NCBI GenBank assembly: GCA_002281735.1
Contig: NCGK01000007.1
Coordinates: forward strand, 21,179-85,178
DNA: 64,000 bases
Direction: 5' to 3'
DNA from: Gammaproteobacteria bacterium 28-57-27
GTDB lineage: Bacteria > Pseudomonadota > Gammaproteobacteria > Halothiobacillales > Halothiobacillaceae
The notes under the pieces were generated by a model, which was not told the DNA's origin, did not search any database, and saw nothing but the letters and a program-made list of their open reading frames with translations. Of this stretch, positions 1-8,508 are shown piece after piece (the stretch's first letter is position 1; each line of letters opens with the position of its first letter). The translations under genes and the position numbers were made by a program.

Positions 1-1104
1 CTGGTGGCGAACAAGTTTCAGACCGGTTTCGATCAGCCGCTGCTGTGCGGCATGTATGTGGACAAGCGGCTGGCCGGCATTCAGGCCGTACAAACCCTTT
101 CACGCCTCAACCGTGCCTACCCCGGCAAGGACACGACTTATGTACTGGATTTTGTGAACAACTCCGAGGACGTGCTGGCCGCGTTCAAGACCTATCACAC
201 TACAGCGGAGCTTTCGGCAACGACCAATCCCAATCTGGTGTATGACCTGCGCGCAAAACTGGATGCTGCCGGACACTACGACGATTTCGAGGTCGACCGG
301 GTGGCCGCTGTGGAGATGAACCCGAATGCCAGGCAGAGCGACTTGGTCGCCGCGCTGGAGCCGGTGCAGGATCGCGTGATGAAACGCTACAAGCTCGCCC
401 AAACGGCTTTGAGCACTGCACGGGTGAGGCAGAATGACAAGGCCGTCGAAGACGCTCAGAACGAACTCAAGGCGCTGACTCTGTTCAAGGCTGACATGAG
501 TACCTACATCCGGCTGTACACGTTTCTTGCGCAAATATTCGACTATGGCAACACCGCCATCGAGAAGCGTGCCATGTTCTTCAAGCGCCTGCTGCCCTTG
601 CTGGAGTTTGGCCGCGAACGCGAGGGTATCGACCTCTCGAAAGTGGTGCTAACGCATCATCACCTGAAGAATCTGGGACATTACGCGATGCCGCTCGGCG
701 AGGGCGAGACACCCAAGCTTGAACCCATCACCGAAGCGGGCAGTGGTCATGTGCAGGAACCGCAGAAAGCCTATATGGGTGAACTCATCCAGAAACTGAA
801 CGATCTTTTTGAAGGCGAGCTCACCGACCAGGACAAGCTGGTCTACGTGAACAATGTCATCAAAGGCAAACTGCTGGAATCAGAAACGCTGCAACAACAA
901 GCGGCGAACAACAGCAAGGAGCAGTTTGCCAATTCGCCTGACCTTACAACCGAACTGCAGAACGCCAATATAAACGCCTACGACGCGCACACATTGATGA
1001 GCACGCAGGCGCTTAATTCACCCACCGTTCAGGCCGGCCTTCTGGACATCCTGCTAAACCACGCGGGACTGTATGAAGCACTGCGAGCGCGGGCAGCTGC
1101 TTAA
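1..1104 (+). CDS. hsdR: Type I restriction endonuclease subunit R, 3' part only
   Basis: The reading frame is open from base 1, so the gene begins upstream and only about 367 C-terminal residues are seen. The visible N-terminus reads like the end of the second RecA-like motor domain of HsdR: a VANKFQTGFDQP segment followed by QTLSRLNR, matching helicase motif VI. The rest is a helical C-terminal region of the kind that contacts the methyltransferase core in type I enzymes. HsdR translocates DNA with ATP and cleaves it at a distance from the recognition site. The nuclease and Walker motifs, hsdM and hsdS would lie outside the window. No frame damage is visible in this part. The next gene, rho, is convergent. 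Confidence 0.88.
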   Translation: MVANKFQTGFDQPLLCGMYVDKRLAGIQAVQTLSRLNRAYPGKDTTYVLDFVNNSEDVLAAFKTYHTTAELSATTNPNLVYDLRAKLDAAGHYDDFEVDRVAAVEMNPNARQSDLVAALEPVQDRVMKRYKLAQTALSTARVRQNDKAVEDAQNELKALTLFKADMSTYIRLYTFLAQIFDYGNTAIEKRAMFFKRLLPLLEFGREREGIDLSKVVLTHHHLKNLGHYAMPLGEGETPKLEPITEAGSGHVQEPQKAYMGELIQKLNDLFEGELTDQDKLVYVNNVIKGKLLESETLQQQAANNSKEQFANSPDLTTELQNANINAYDAHTLMSTQALNSPTVQAGLLDILLNHAGLYEALRARAAA

Positions 1105-1133
1105 TTCAGTGGCGAACAGGACACGCCCCACAT

Positions 1134-1161
1134 AAAAAAGGGCACGGATTAACGTGCCCTT
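1134..1161 (-). terminator. Rho-independent terminator of the rho gene
   Basis: On the minus strand a 9-bp perfect stem (AAGGGCACG / CGTGCCCTT) with a 6-nt loop runs into a T-tract, about 20 nt after the rho stop codon. On the plus strand there is no T-tract, so it mainly serves the minus-strand gene. Confidence 0.85.
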
Positions 1162-1182
1162 CGTATACAAATTCGCTAAAAC

Positions 1183-2439
1183 CTAGCGCTTCATGGCATC
1201 CCAAAATTCGCCATTCGCCTTGGTCTTGGTCAGGCGATCGAGCAAAAACTCCATCGACTCCAACTCGCCCATGCTGTGCAGGAACTTGCGCAGAATCCAC
1301 ATCTTCTGCATTTCTTCGTTGTCGGTGAGCAGTTCTTCGCGGCGTGTGCCGGAGCGGTTGATGTCAATCGCCGGGTACACGCGCTTTTCGGCTAGTTTAC
1401 GGTTAAGATGCACTTCGCTGTTGCCCGTGCCTTTGAACTCTTCGTAAATCACTTCGTCCATTTTCGAGCCGGTATCAATCAGCGCGGTGGCGATAATGGT
1501 CAGCGAGCCACCTTCTTCAAGGTTGCGTGCGGCACCGAAGAAGCGTTTGGGCTTTTGCAGGGCATTGGCATCCACACCGCCGGTCAATACCTTGCCGGAT
1601 GAAGGTTGCACGATGTTGTAGGCTCGCGCCAGACGGGTAATCGAGTCGAGCAAAATCACCACGTCACGCTTGTGTTCTACCAGGCGCTTGGCCTTGTCGA
1701 TCACCATTTCGGCGACTTGCACATGGCGCGTGGCGGGTTCATCAAAGGTGGATGCGATCACTTCGCCGCGCACAGTGCGCTGCATTTCGGTCACTTCTTC
1801 CGGGCGCTCGTCGATCAGTAGAACGATCAGGTAGCACTCGGGGTAGTTGGCGGTAATGCTCTGCGCAATGTTCTGCAACATCATGGTCTTACCGGCCTTG
1901 GGCGGCGCGATAATCAGGCCACGCTGACCTTTGCCCATCGGGGCGACAATGTCGATGATGCGTGCAGTCAGGTCTTCCGTGCTGCCATTGCCGCGTTCCA
2001 TGCGCATGCGCTTTTCAGGATGCAGCGGGGTGAGGTTTTCAAACGGCACTTTGCCCTTGGTGTTTTCTGGCGGCTCAAAGTTGATCGAATCGACTTTGAG
2101 CAGGGCGAAGTAACGCTCGCCTTCTTTCGGCGGGCGGATGGTGCCGGATACGGTGTCACCGGTTTGCAGGCCAAAGCGACGGATCTGGCTGGGTGAAACG
2201 TAAATATCGTCAGGGCCCGCCAAGTATGAGTCGTCCGGCGTGCGCAGGAAACCGAAGCCGTCGGAGAGAATTTCGAGCACACCATCGCTATAAATGGGTT
2301 CGCCGGTTTTAGCGTGAGCCTTGAGGATGACAAACAACAAATCTTGTTTGCGGGCGCGGGCAATGTTTTCAATGCCTAAGGATTCAGCCAAGGCGAATAG
2401 CTCGGCCGCTGGTTTTTTCTTGAGTTCGGTAAGATTCAT
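1183..2439 (-). CDS. rho: Transcription termination factor Rho
   Basis: 418 residues, nearly collinear with E. coli Rho from the first residues (MNLTELK). Rho is a hexameric RNA-dependent ATPase/translocase that ends transcription at unstructured C-rich sites. Visible are the N-terminal helical domain, the cold-shock-like primary RNA-binding domain at about residues 50-120, the P-loop APPKAGKT (178-185), Walker B LLD (263-265), the Q-loop region [10 protein letters not shown] (about 281-290) and the R-loop near 321-328. The start is fixed by homology. Just upstream the sense strand reads CCTCCTCGA, so there is no purine-rich Shine-Dalgarno directly before the ATG. trxA lies upstream on the same strand, a common pairing. 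Confidence 0.98.
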   Translation of the reverse strand: MNLTELKKKPAAELFALAESLGIENIARARKQDLLFVILKAHAKTGEPIYSDGVLEILSDGFGFLRTPDDSYLAGPDDIYVSPSQIRRFGLQTGDTVSGTIRPPKEGERYFALLKVDSINFEPPENTKGKVPFENLTPLHPEKRMRMERGNGSTEDLTARIIDIVAPMGKGQRGLIIAPPKAGKTMMLQNIAQSITANYPECYLIVLLIDERPEEVTEMQRTVRGEVIASTFDEPATRHVQVAEMVIDKAKRLVEHKRDVVILLDSITRLARAYNIVQPSSGKVLTGGVDANALQKPKRFFGAARNLEEGGSLTIIATALIDTGSKMDEVIYEEFKGTGNSEVHLNRKLAEKRVYPAIDINRSGTRREELLTDNEEMQKMWILRKFLHSMGELESMEFLLDRLTKTKANGEFWDAMKR

Positions 2440-2783
2440 TCGAGGAGGATTTTCAATAACGATAGGAGCTTGTGACCAGGACAGGTCAAAGCGACGGGAG
2501 GAAAAGGAAGGTTCGCACTGCGCGCCACTCTGGACTCAGGAAGCTCAAATCATCGTATTCAAGCGGGCGCTTAAATATGGACTTAAACATCAAAGGGGTG
2601 CAGTGGAATAAGACGGGCTGCGAGAAAATGCAGACGCACACCTTAACTTTTGGCACTTCAACGGATTGAAGTTGGCGGAAAATAGCACAGCGACCATGCC
2701 GCGTCTAGGGATTTGATGGCTCAAATCCACGCACGGCATAAAAAATCAAGCCATTGCGGATGATTCAGACCTAAAAACGGGGC
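2440..2783 (-). other. trxA-rho intergenic region / rho leader (344 bp)
   Basis: No gene is credible here. It should hold the rho promoter and 5' leader; rho genes are often autoregulated through a long leader. A perfect 8-bp hairpin with a 4-nt loop (GGATTTGA-TGGC-TCAAATCC on plus) lies at 2709-2728 without a T-tract on either side. I could not identify a convincing -35/-10 pair. Confidence 0.5.
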
Positions 2784-3110
2784 TTAAAGCTGGCCATCCA
2801 GGAAGCTGGCAAGCTGTGATTTAGACAGTGCGCCGACTTTAGTGGCGGCGACCGCGCCATCCTTGAACAGCATCAGCGTGGGGATTCCGCGAATGCCGTA
2901 TTTGGGCGGCGTGCCTGGGTTTTCGTCGATATTGAGTTTGGCGACTTTGATACGGCCCGCATATTCCTTGGCAATTTCTTCCAGAATCGGCGCGATCATG
3001 CGGCAAGGACCACACCACTCAGCCCAATAATCGACTAACACGGGAATCTCGCTCTTCAGCACATCGCTCTCAAAATCGGCATCGGACAAATAAACAATAT
3101 TCTCACTCAC
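2784..3110 (-). CDS. trxA: Thioredoxin 1
   Basis: 108 residues, the usual length. Thioredoxin reduces protein disulfides in the cytoplasm and is recycled by thioredoxin reductase. The active site WCGPC is at residues 32-36 and the cis-proline (GIPT) near 77. A longer in-frame start exists at 3149, but GTG at 3110 is preferred: AGGAG lies 7 nt upstream and the protein then begins SENIVYLSD, as in other TrxA. It is transcribed towards rho, 344 bp away. Confidence 0.96.
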   Translation of the reverse strand: MSENIVYLSDADFESDVLKSEIPVLVDYWAEWCGPCRMIAPILEEIAKEYAGRIKVAKLNIDENPGTPPKYGIRGIPTLMLFKDGAVAATKVGALSKSQLASFLDGQL

Positions 3111-3271
3111 GCGGTATCTCCTTGATGAGGATGGGACACTAGAAACCAATCATTTCAGATCAAGCCAAAAAAGACCCGACACGCTCAGAACATTCCTAGC
3201 TGGACATTCAAAGTTCGGCAATTTTGCGGCGAGCTTGGCGCGATTGCAAGCTAAGCGGGTCGAGCCAAGAC

Positions 3272-4063
3272 CTATAAACGCAGCCCCAACGGGCATTCAA
3301 TTTCCACCGCCAGTGGGAGATGATCTGAATGCGACAAGGGCAAGACCTCAGCCTTGTGAATACGCAAGCTAGGGCTGAGCAAAATATAATCAATCATGCG
3401 ATTCGGCTGCCAACTGGGGAAGGTGTGTAGTTCCTGCTCAGGTAGCCGCAGGCCGGAGCGCTCTTGCAACATACGCAACTCCGGCGAATGCGGCAGGCAG
3501 TTGAAGTCCCCCATCAGCACCGCATGCGATTCGTCGCGCAATAATTCGGCCACGAACGCCATCTGTTTAAAACGCGCCCCTCGCCCCAAGGCAAGATGCA
3601 TCACCGCCACAGCCAAACGCGCTTTGCCACAGCCAAAGTACGCCAGCATGACACCGCGTCCGGGCACGATTCCAGGCAGCGCGTGATGCTCGACCACATA
3701 CGGCGTGTAGCGCGCCACCAGACCGAGACTGTGCTTAGCCAAATGGCCAAAATCACGATTGGTTTGATGGCGCCAAAACGGCATACCCGCGCGCAAAGCG
3801 AGGTATTCGGTTTGGTTGATGTATTGACTACGCAGGCTGCCTGCATCGACTTCCTGCAACCCCACAATGTCATAACCGCTCATGGCCGCCGCAATGCGAT
3901 CCAAATTTCCGCTACGCTCACGGCTTGGCAGCACATGCTTCCAGCTATTACGCAGATAATCATGGTACGCACGGCTGGAAATGCCGACCTGAATGTTGTA
4001 ACTCAGCAAGCGCAAATACGCGTTGTGCGCCGAACGGGTGTGCATGGGGGTACAGTCGCTCAT
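3272..4063 (-). CDS. Endonuclease/exonuclease/phosphatase (EEP) family protein
   Basis: 263 residues with the EEP-fold metal-dependent phosphoesterase motifs: LSYNIQ near 20-25 (Asn), GLQEVD near 68-73 (metal-binding Glu), MGDFNCLP (Asp/Asn) and the C-terminal SHSDHLPL (catalytic His). The family cleaves phosphodiesters in nucleic acids, phospholipids or inositol phosphates, and the substrate cannot be told from sequence. There is no signal peptide. Its ATG overlaps the stop of the upstream acetolactate-synthase-like gene by one base (TAATG), so the two are probably translationally coupled although no metabolic link is obvious. Confidence 0.85.
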   Translation of the reverse strand: MSDCTPMHTRSAHNAYLRLLSYNIQVGISSRAYHDYLRNSWKHVLPSRERSGNLDRIAAAMSGYDIVGLQEVDAGSLRSQYINQTEYLALRAGMPFWRHQTNRDFGHLAKHSLGLVARYTPYVVEHHALPGIVPGRGVMLAYFGCGKARLAVAVMHLALGRGARFKQMAFVAELLRDESHAVLMGDFNCLPHSPELRMLQERSGLRLPEQELHTFPSWQPNRMIDYILLSPSLRIHKAEVLPLSHSDHLPLAVEIECPLGLRL

Positions 4064-5694
4064 TACATCGGTGAAATCATTTCACCCAAGCGCGCAGTGA
4101 GCTTGAGGTTTTCGCTGTAATCCACCGGCACGTCGATCACACAGACATCATTGCTGGCAATCGCCTCGCGCAGCACATCCTGCAGCGACATGCCCGGCTC
4201 AATGCGATAACCGCGTGCACCGAAGGCTTCGGCCAATTTGACGAAATCCGGGTTGCCAAACTTCACAAATGCCGGACGACCAAACTGCGCAATCTGCTTC
4301 CACTCAATCAAACCATAACCACCATCATTCCAGATCAGCACGATGATCGGCGTGCCCAAGCGCACCGCGGTTTCCAGCTCCTGCACATTCATCAGGAAGC
4401 CCCCGTCCCCAGTTGCCGCTACCACGGTGCGCTGCGGGCAGGCAAGTTTGGCCGCAATCGCGCCGGGCAGGGCAATTCCCATGCTGGCAAAGCCATTGGA
4501 GATAATGCAGGTATTCGGGAACTCGCAGCGGAACATGCGTGCCAGCCACATTTTGTGTGCGCCCACATCGGAGATCACGATGTCATGCAAATCCAGCGCA
4601 GTGCGCAAATCCCAAATCAGCTTTTGCGGCTTCATCGGCCACAGCGTGTCATGACTGTGCTCGCTCATATCGGCCTTCAACAAGCCGCGCAGCTTGCGCA
4701 AGGCTTGTCCTTCATGCGGCTTGGCGCGCAGTGCAATGCGCTCAAGGCTCAGGCCAATGTCGCCTAAAACCTCCAGCGTCACACCGTAATGCGCGTCCAC
4801 TTCCGCCGCAGCATCGTCGATATGCAAAATGGCGCGGTCGCGGGTTGGATGCCACAAGTGCGGATGATATTCCACGATGTCATAGCCAATAGCGATAATC
4901 AGATCCGCGTGGTCAAAGCCCACACCGACATAATCTTTGGCCTGCAAACCGACACTGCCCAAAGCCATCGGATGTTTGAACGGAATCACCCCCTTGGCCA
5001 TGAAGGTATTGGCCACTGGAATGTTCATATGCCCGGCAAATGCGGCCAGCGCCTCGTGTGCCCGCGCGCGAATCACGCCATTCCCGGCCAGAATGATCGG
5101 ATTTTTTGCCAGCGAAATCAGTTTTGCCGCTTCGCAAACCGTCTCTTCGGTCGGCCCCGGGTGATGTTCTTTCCCTGACATCAGTGGTGTGCCCTCGGTC
5201 AGCATTTCGGCAATGTTTTCCGGCAACTCGATAAAGGCCGCACCCGGCTTGGAAGCCTGCGCCAACTTGAACGCCTTGCGAATGGTTTCCGGCACGGTAC
5301 CGGGGGTCAAAACACGGGTTGAATATTTGGTAATCGGGCGAAACATTTCGACCAGATCAAGCACCTGGTGCGATTCTTTATGCAGACGCTCGGTCGAAGC
5401 CTGCCCGGCAATCGCCACCAGTGGCGCATTGTCCATGTTTGCATCCGCCACGCCGGTAATCAGATTGGTCGCTCCCGGCCCCAAAGTCGCCAGACACACG
5501 CCAGCGCGCCCGGTCAGGCGACCATGCACGTCAGCCATAAACGCTGCGCCCTGCTCGTGGCGCGTGGGGATAAAGCGAATGGTGCTCTCAAGCAGCGCAT
5601 CCAGCAGGTCAAGGTTTTCCTCACCCGGTACACCAAAAATGGTTTCAACGCCTTCGGCCTCAAGGCAACGAATGAAAAGTTCAGCAGTGGTCAT
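4063..5694 (-). CDS. Thiamine-diphosphate-dependent acetolactate synthase-like enzyme, large subunit
   Basis: 543 residues with the three-domain architecture of ThDP enzymes. The N-terminal Pyr domain has FGVPGEENLDLLDAL and the catalytic Glu in RHEQGAAFMADVHGR (near 47). A central domain follows, then the C-terminal ThDP/Mg site GDGGFLMNVQELETAV ending in WNDGGYG. Acetolactate synthases condense two pyruvates to 2-acetolactate. The GVPGEEN subgroup is usually annotated as acetolactate synthase large subunit but is separate from biosynthetic IlvB, and no small subunit gene (ilvN) follows. Other 2-oxoacid decarboxylase or carboligase activities are possible. It overlaps the EEP gene by one base. 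Confidence 0.82.
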   Translation of the reverse strand: MTTAELFIRCLEAEGVETIFGVPGEENLDLLDALLESTIRFIPTRHEQGAAFMADVHGRLTGRAGVCLATLGPGATNLITGVADANMDNAPLVAIAGQASTERLHKESHQVLDLVEMFRPITKYSTRVLTPGTVPETIRKAFKLAQASKPGAAFIELPENIAEMLTEGTPLMSGKEHHPGPTEETVCEAAKLISLAKNPIILAGNGVIRARAHEALAAFAGHMNIPVANTFMAKGVIPFKHPMALGSVGLQAKDYVGVGFDHADLIIAIGYDIVEYHPHLWHPTRDRAILHIDDAAAEVDAHYGVTLEVLGDIGLSLERIALRAKPHEGQALRKLRGLLKADMSEHSHDTLWPMKPQKLIWDLRTALDLHDIVISDVGAHKMWLARMFRCEFPNTCIISNGFASMGIALPGAIAAKLACPQRTVVAATGDGGFLMNVQELETAVRLGTPIIVLIWNDGGYGLIEWKQIAQFGRPAFVKFGNPDFVKLAEAFGARGYRIEPGMSLQDVLREAIASNDVCVIDVPVDYSENLKLTARLGEMISPM

Positions 5695-5748
5695 AATGGT
5701 GACTTGAATGGGTGGAGGTGGCGCGTGAGTTTAGCAGAGCATGCAAAG

Positions 5749-5778
5749 TAAAAACGCCGCAACAATGCGGCGTTTTAC
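5749..5778 (-). terminator. Rho-independent terminator after the MBL hydrolase gene
   Basis: A GC-rich stem AAAACGCCGC / GCGGCGTTTT (5751-5760 / 5767-5776) with a 6-nt loop. On the minus strand it ends in a T-run and lies about 45 nt after the MBL gene stop and just before the acetolactate-synthase-like gene, so the two are probably separate transcription units. Confidence 0.8.
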
Positions 5779-5821
5779 ACAAAGCCATGCGCCAATTCAT
5801 AGGCATGCGCTGACCTGAAAA

Positions 5822-6859
5822 TCAGAAGTTCGCCTGCTCCGCCTCGGTATAGGCCAGAATGGTGTAGTTGCCGATGTTCTGTTCAAAGCCCTTGGTGACT
5901 GGCGCCCATTTCTTCACGCGCGGGTCTTCCAGCACCATGATCTTGGCTTGCTCCAAAGGCTTGCCCTGTTTGACCGCCTCCACGCAGGCTCCATAAATGC
6001 CATCAAACAATTCGCGGTTATTTTTCAGTACATCCGCCCCCGGAATACCGTGTCCCGGCAGCCAGACCGTGATCTTGGGCTGAAGCTTTTCCAGCGCATC
6101 GTAGGTTTTGAATGTCCCAAGGTAGGAGCCATCTTCCATAAAGGCGATACGCCGATCCATCGCCACATCGCCCACATGCACGATGCGGTCTTCGACAATT
6201 TCAAAACACACATCCGCTGGCGTGTGCGCTGTGCCGTAATGCAGGCAGCGAATGGTCACATCACCATAGTTGAACTCGTCGCCGTGTTTAATTTCCTTGC
6301 TCGGCGCGGTCACAATCGTGCCCAGAGTGGCGTTATCGGTTGAGCGCTCCATCAATTTGACCCAATACTCACCCTGCCCAGACTTGATCGCCGACATCGT
6401 GAGCGCATGTGCATAAATCGGCACATCTTTATTCGCTTCGACAAAGGCATGATTTCCCAGCCAGTGATCGCCGTGATAATGGGTATTGAAGACCGCGACA
6501 ATCGGCTTGTCCGTGACTTTTTTAATCATGCGCAGCGCCATTTCACCAATTTGGGTCGATGCGCCCGAATCCAGAATCACCACGCCTTTTTGCGTCACCA
6601 CAAAGCTGACATTACTCATCAAGCCCTGGTTTTTGGCACTCGGGAAACCATCCGGAGCAATCACCACGTAGGTGTGAGCACCCAGCTTCTTGGCTGGAAT
6701 ATCCGGCACCGGAGGGCCTTTCACCACCATCTCCACTTCTTTGGCAAACGCCTGCAGCGGCACCAGCGTCGGCAAGCTCAACACCCCGACCGCGGCTACG
6801 CTTGCCACCGTGCGCAAAAAACTCCGACGTGCTTCAACGCCTACATGTTGCTCTGTCAT
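5822..6859 (-). CDS. Tat-exported MBL-fold metallo-hydrolase
   Basis: 345 residues. The N-terminus carries a twin-arginine signal (RRSFLR at 11-16, hydrophobic stretch to about 37, cleavage probably near AFAKE), implying a folded, metal-loaded periplasmic enzyme. The metallo-beta-lactamase motif THYHGDHWLGNH gives H127, H129, D131 and H132. Later ligands are in GTAHTPAD and LPGHGIPG. The family hydrolyses thioesters, lactams, sulfur compounds and others. The exported, B-lactamase-like layout resembles SoxH/quinoprotein-associated hydrolases, but I cannot assign a substrate. GGGAGATGAGTC precedes the ATG. It is divergent from zur across a region with a mobile repeat. Confidence 0.87.
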   Translation of the reverse strand: MTEQHVGVEARRSFLRTVASVAAVGVLSLPTLVPLQAFAKEVEMVVKGPPVPDIPAKKLGAHTYVVIAPDGFPSAKNQGLMSNVSFVVTQKGVVILDSGASTQIGEMALRMIKKVTDKPIVAVFNTHYHGDHWLGNHAFVEANKDVPIYAHALTMSAIKSGQGEYWVKLMERSTDNATLGTIVTAPSKEIKHGDEFNYGDVTIRCLHYGTAHTPADVCFEIVEDRIVHVGDVAMDRRIAFMEDGSYLGTFKTYDALEKLQPKITVWLPGHGIPGADVLKNNRELFDGIYGACVEAVKQGKPLEQAKIMVLEDPRVKKWAPVTKGFEQNIGNYTILAYTEAEQANF

Positions 6860-6970
6860 GACTCATCTCCCGTAATTTTTATAATTAAACGCTAGGGTAT
6901 TCATTCTAGGACGTTGCCGCCGCGCGCACTCACGCAAGTTTTTTATCTAGCCCTGCGGCATGTTTATGAA

Positions 6971-7076
6971 ATAGGGCTTGCGCAAAAGTGTTCCAGCAAG
7001 GCAAAGCGCCGAAGACAGTGCAACTGACTACAACGAGGCGCTTGAACGCCGCCGGGACGATTTTGCATACGCCCTA
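6971..7076 (+). repeat. TA-flanked inverted-terminus repeat, copy 1
   Basis: 106 bp, same family as the copies at 55492-55598 and 56346-56451, in the same orientation. The ends are imperfect inverted repeats (14 of 17 positions match) and each outer end carries TA. The interior contains GTGTTCCAGCAAGGCAAAG and CGCTTGAACGCCGCCGGG, shared with copy 2. It has no coding capacity of its own. It lies between the divergent MBL and zur genes, ending 58 bp before the zur start. Confidence 0.9.
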
Positions 7077-7134
7077 TGAAACAATCTGCCGCAGGCCGCT
7101 TGTCCCAGCCCCCCATTTCAGCCAAGCTACGCTT

Positions 7135-7620
7135 ATGCCGCATTGCAATCATCACACGCACTGCCTCGCGCAGGCGCTCGACCATGCCGAAACCTTATGT
7201 CGAAGCCACGGCGCAAGGCTCACCCCTTTACGTCGGCGCGTGTTTGAACTGGTTTGCGCCAGTCACTCCGCCGTCAAAGCCTATGACCTGATCGACCGCC
7301 TCTCGACCGAGGATCACCTGGTCAAACCTCCCACGGTGTATCGTGCGCTCGATTTCTTACTCGAACACGGCCTGATTCATCGCGTGGATAGCCTGAATGC
7401 CTTTGTCGGCTGCACCTCCGTGCACAACCCAAGTGATGTGCGCCTACTGATCTGCACCGCCTGCGGTGAAGTGAGTGAGCTGATCGACCCAACACTCGAC
7501 GTCAGTATGACCCTAGCCATCCGCACGAGCGGCTTCCAAGCCAGCCATACCCATCTCGAAATCCACGGCCTGTGTGCCCACTGCCAACATACAACCACCC
7601 AAGAAAACGCCACTCCATGA
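7135..7620 (+). CDS. zur: Zinc uptake regulator Zur (Fur family)
   Basis: 161 residues. The winged helix contains ARLTPLRRRVFELV and then KPPTVYRALDFLLEHG, almost identical to E. coli Zur. The C-terminal dimerisation domain has two CxxC pairs (CTAC and CAHC, the latter in the Zur-typical EIHGLCAHC) for structural zinc. Zur represses zinc import genes when zinc is replete. The frame is open further upstream, but that part is encoded by the mobile repeat, so ATG 7135 is chosen; no strong Shine-Dalgarno is seen. The stop overlaps the next gene's start (ATGA). No znuABC genes are visible nearby. Confidence 0.88.
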   Translation: MPHCNHHTHCLAQALDHAETLCRSHGARLTPLRRRVFELVCASHSAVKAYDLIDRLSTEDHLVKPPTVYRALDFLLEHGLIHRVDSLNAFVGCTSVHNPSDVRLLICTACGEVSELIDPTLDVSMTLAIRTSGFQASHTHLEIHGLCAHCQHTTTQENATP

Positions 7621-8240
7621 GCATCGACCCTAAACTTATCGCCCAATGGCGCGAAGATAACGCCTTCGACACCACGCTAGCAGGCCAAAGCCTGCGTCTT
7701 GTCACCACCTGGGGTTTGTTTTCACCGCGTGAAATCGACAGCGGCACGTGGCTGTTGCTCAAGCAAATTGAAGACGGCGAGATTGAACTTAAGCCCAATG
7801 ATGACTGCCTTGACCTTGGTTGCGGCTACGGACCGATTGGCCTCACCCTCGCCCGCCTGGCGCCGCAGGGCAAAACCCTGCTGGTGGACAAGGACTTCGT
7901 GGCCATCGAATACACGCGCAAAAACATTGAGCGCAACCGCATCCCCAATGCGGAAGCCCTGCTGAGTAATGGACTGGCGCAGATCGACCCTGCACGCAAA
8001 TTCGATATCATCTGCTCCAATGTCCCGGCCAAGGTAGGCAAGGAAATGCTCTACATCATGCTCGACGATGCCCGCGCCCACCTCAAACCCGGTGGCCGCA
8101 TCGTTCTTGTCACCATTTCCGGTCTGCGCGAATTTTTCAAACGCACCCTCGTGGAAATGTTCGGCAATTACGATAAAGTCAAACAAGGCAAGGATTACAC
8201 CGTTGCCCTTGCCATCAAAGACCCTTCCCCCACGCCATGA
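7617..8240 (+). CDS. SAM-dependent methyltransferase, RsmC-like small (MTS) domain
   Basis: 207 residues. The SAM-binding motif I is clear (DLGCGYGPIGL, near 65-75) with motif II acidic residue LLVDKD. The catalytic position usually NPPF in N-methyltransferases of this group reads SNVPAKVG here, so substrate specificity may differ from rRNA guanine methylases RsmC/RsmD. It begins with a 4-bp overlap with zur and should be translationally coupled to it. The start MSIDPKL is chosen because of this overlap; an in-frame start 45 nt earlier lies inside zur. Exact substrate unknown. Confidence 0.82.
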   Translation: MSIDPKLIAQWREDNAFDTTLAGQSLRLVTTWGLFSPREIDSGTWLLLKQIEDGEIELKPNDDCLDLGCGYGPIGLTLARLAPQGKTLLVDKDFVAIEYTRKNIERNRIPNAEALLSNGLAQIDPARKFDIICSNVPAKVGKEMLYIMLDDARAHLKPGGRIVLVTISGLREFFKRTLVEMFGNYDKVKQGKDYTVALAIKDPSPTP

Positions 8241-8248
8241 GGTGATTT

Positions 8249-8479
8249 ATGGAACACGGCTTTCACCCCCTAACCGAACTATTCGACCAACTCGGCCTGC
8301 CCTCGGACGCGGCATCCATTGATGCGTTTGTTGCCCAGCACTGCCCGCTGGATTACGCCATTGCCCTTGCCGATGCGCCCTTCTGGACAGTCGCGCAAGC
8401 ACAATTTATCCGCGAAACGCTCGAAGCAGATGCCGACTGGGCGGAAGCTGTCGATCACCTGGACGCACTGCTGCGCTGA
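8249..8479 (+). CDS. DUF2789 family protein
   Basis: 76 residues, mostly helical and acidic, beginning [20 protein letters not shown], the characteristic opening of DUF2789 proteins of Pseudomonadota. Function unknown. GAGGTGA lies 4 nt before the ATG. It follows the methyltransferase by 8 bp and precedes purC by 29 bp, so it is likely in the same transcript. Confidence 0.8.
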   Translation: MEHGFHPLTELFDQLGLPSDAASIDAFVAQHCPLDYAIALADAPFWTVAQAQFIRETLEADADWAEAVDHLDALLR

Positions 8480-8508
8480 ACGCCTTTCCCTCTTTTAACG
8501 AAACCGCC

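Noticed and set aside
6988..7134. N-terminal extension of Zur by 49 codons
   Set aside because: Most of it lies in the mobile repeat copy 1 and the same peptide pattern (FQQ-KAPKTVQ) appears from copy 2; no ribosome site.
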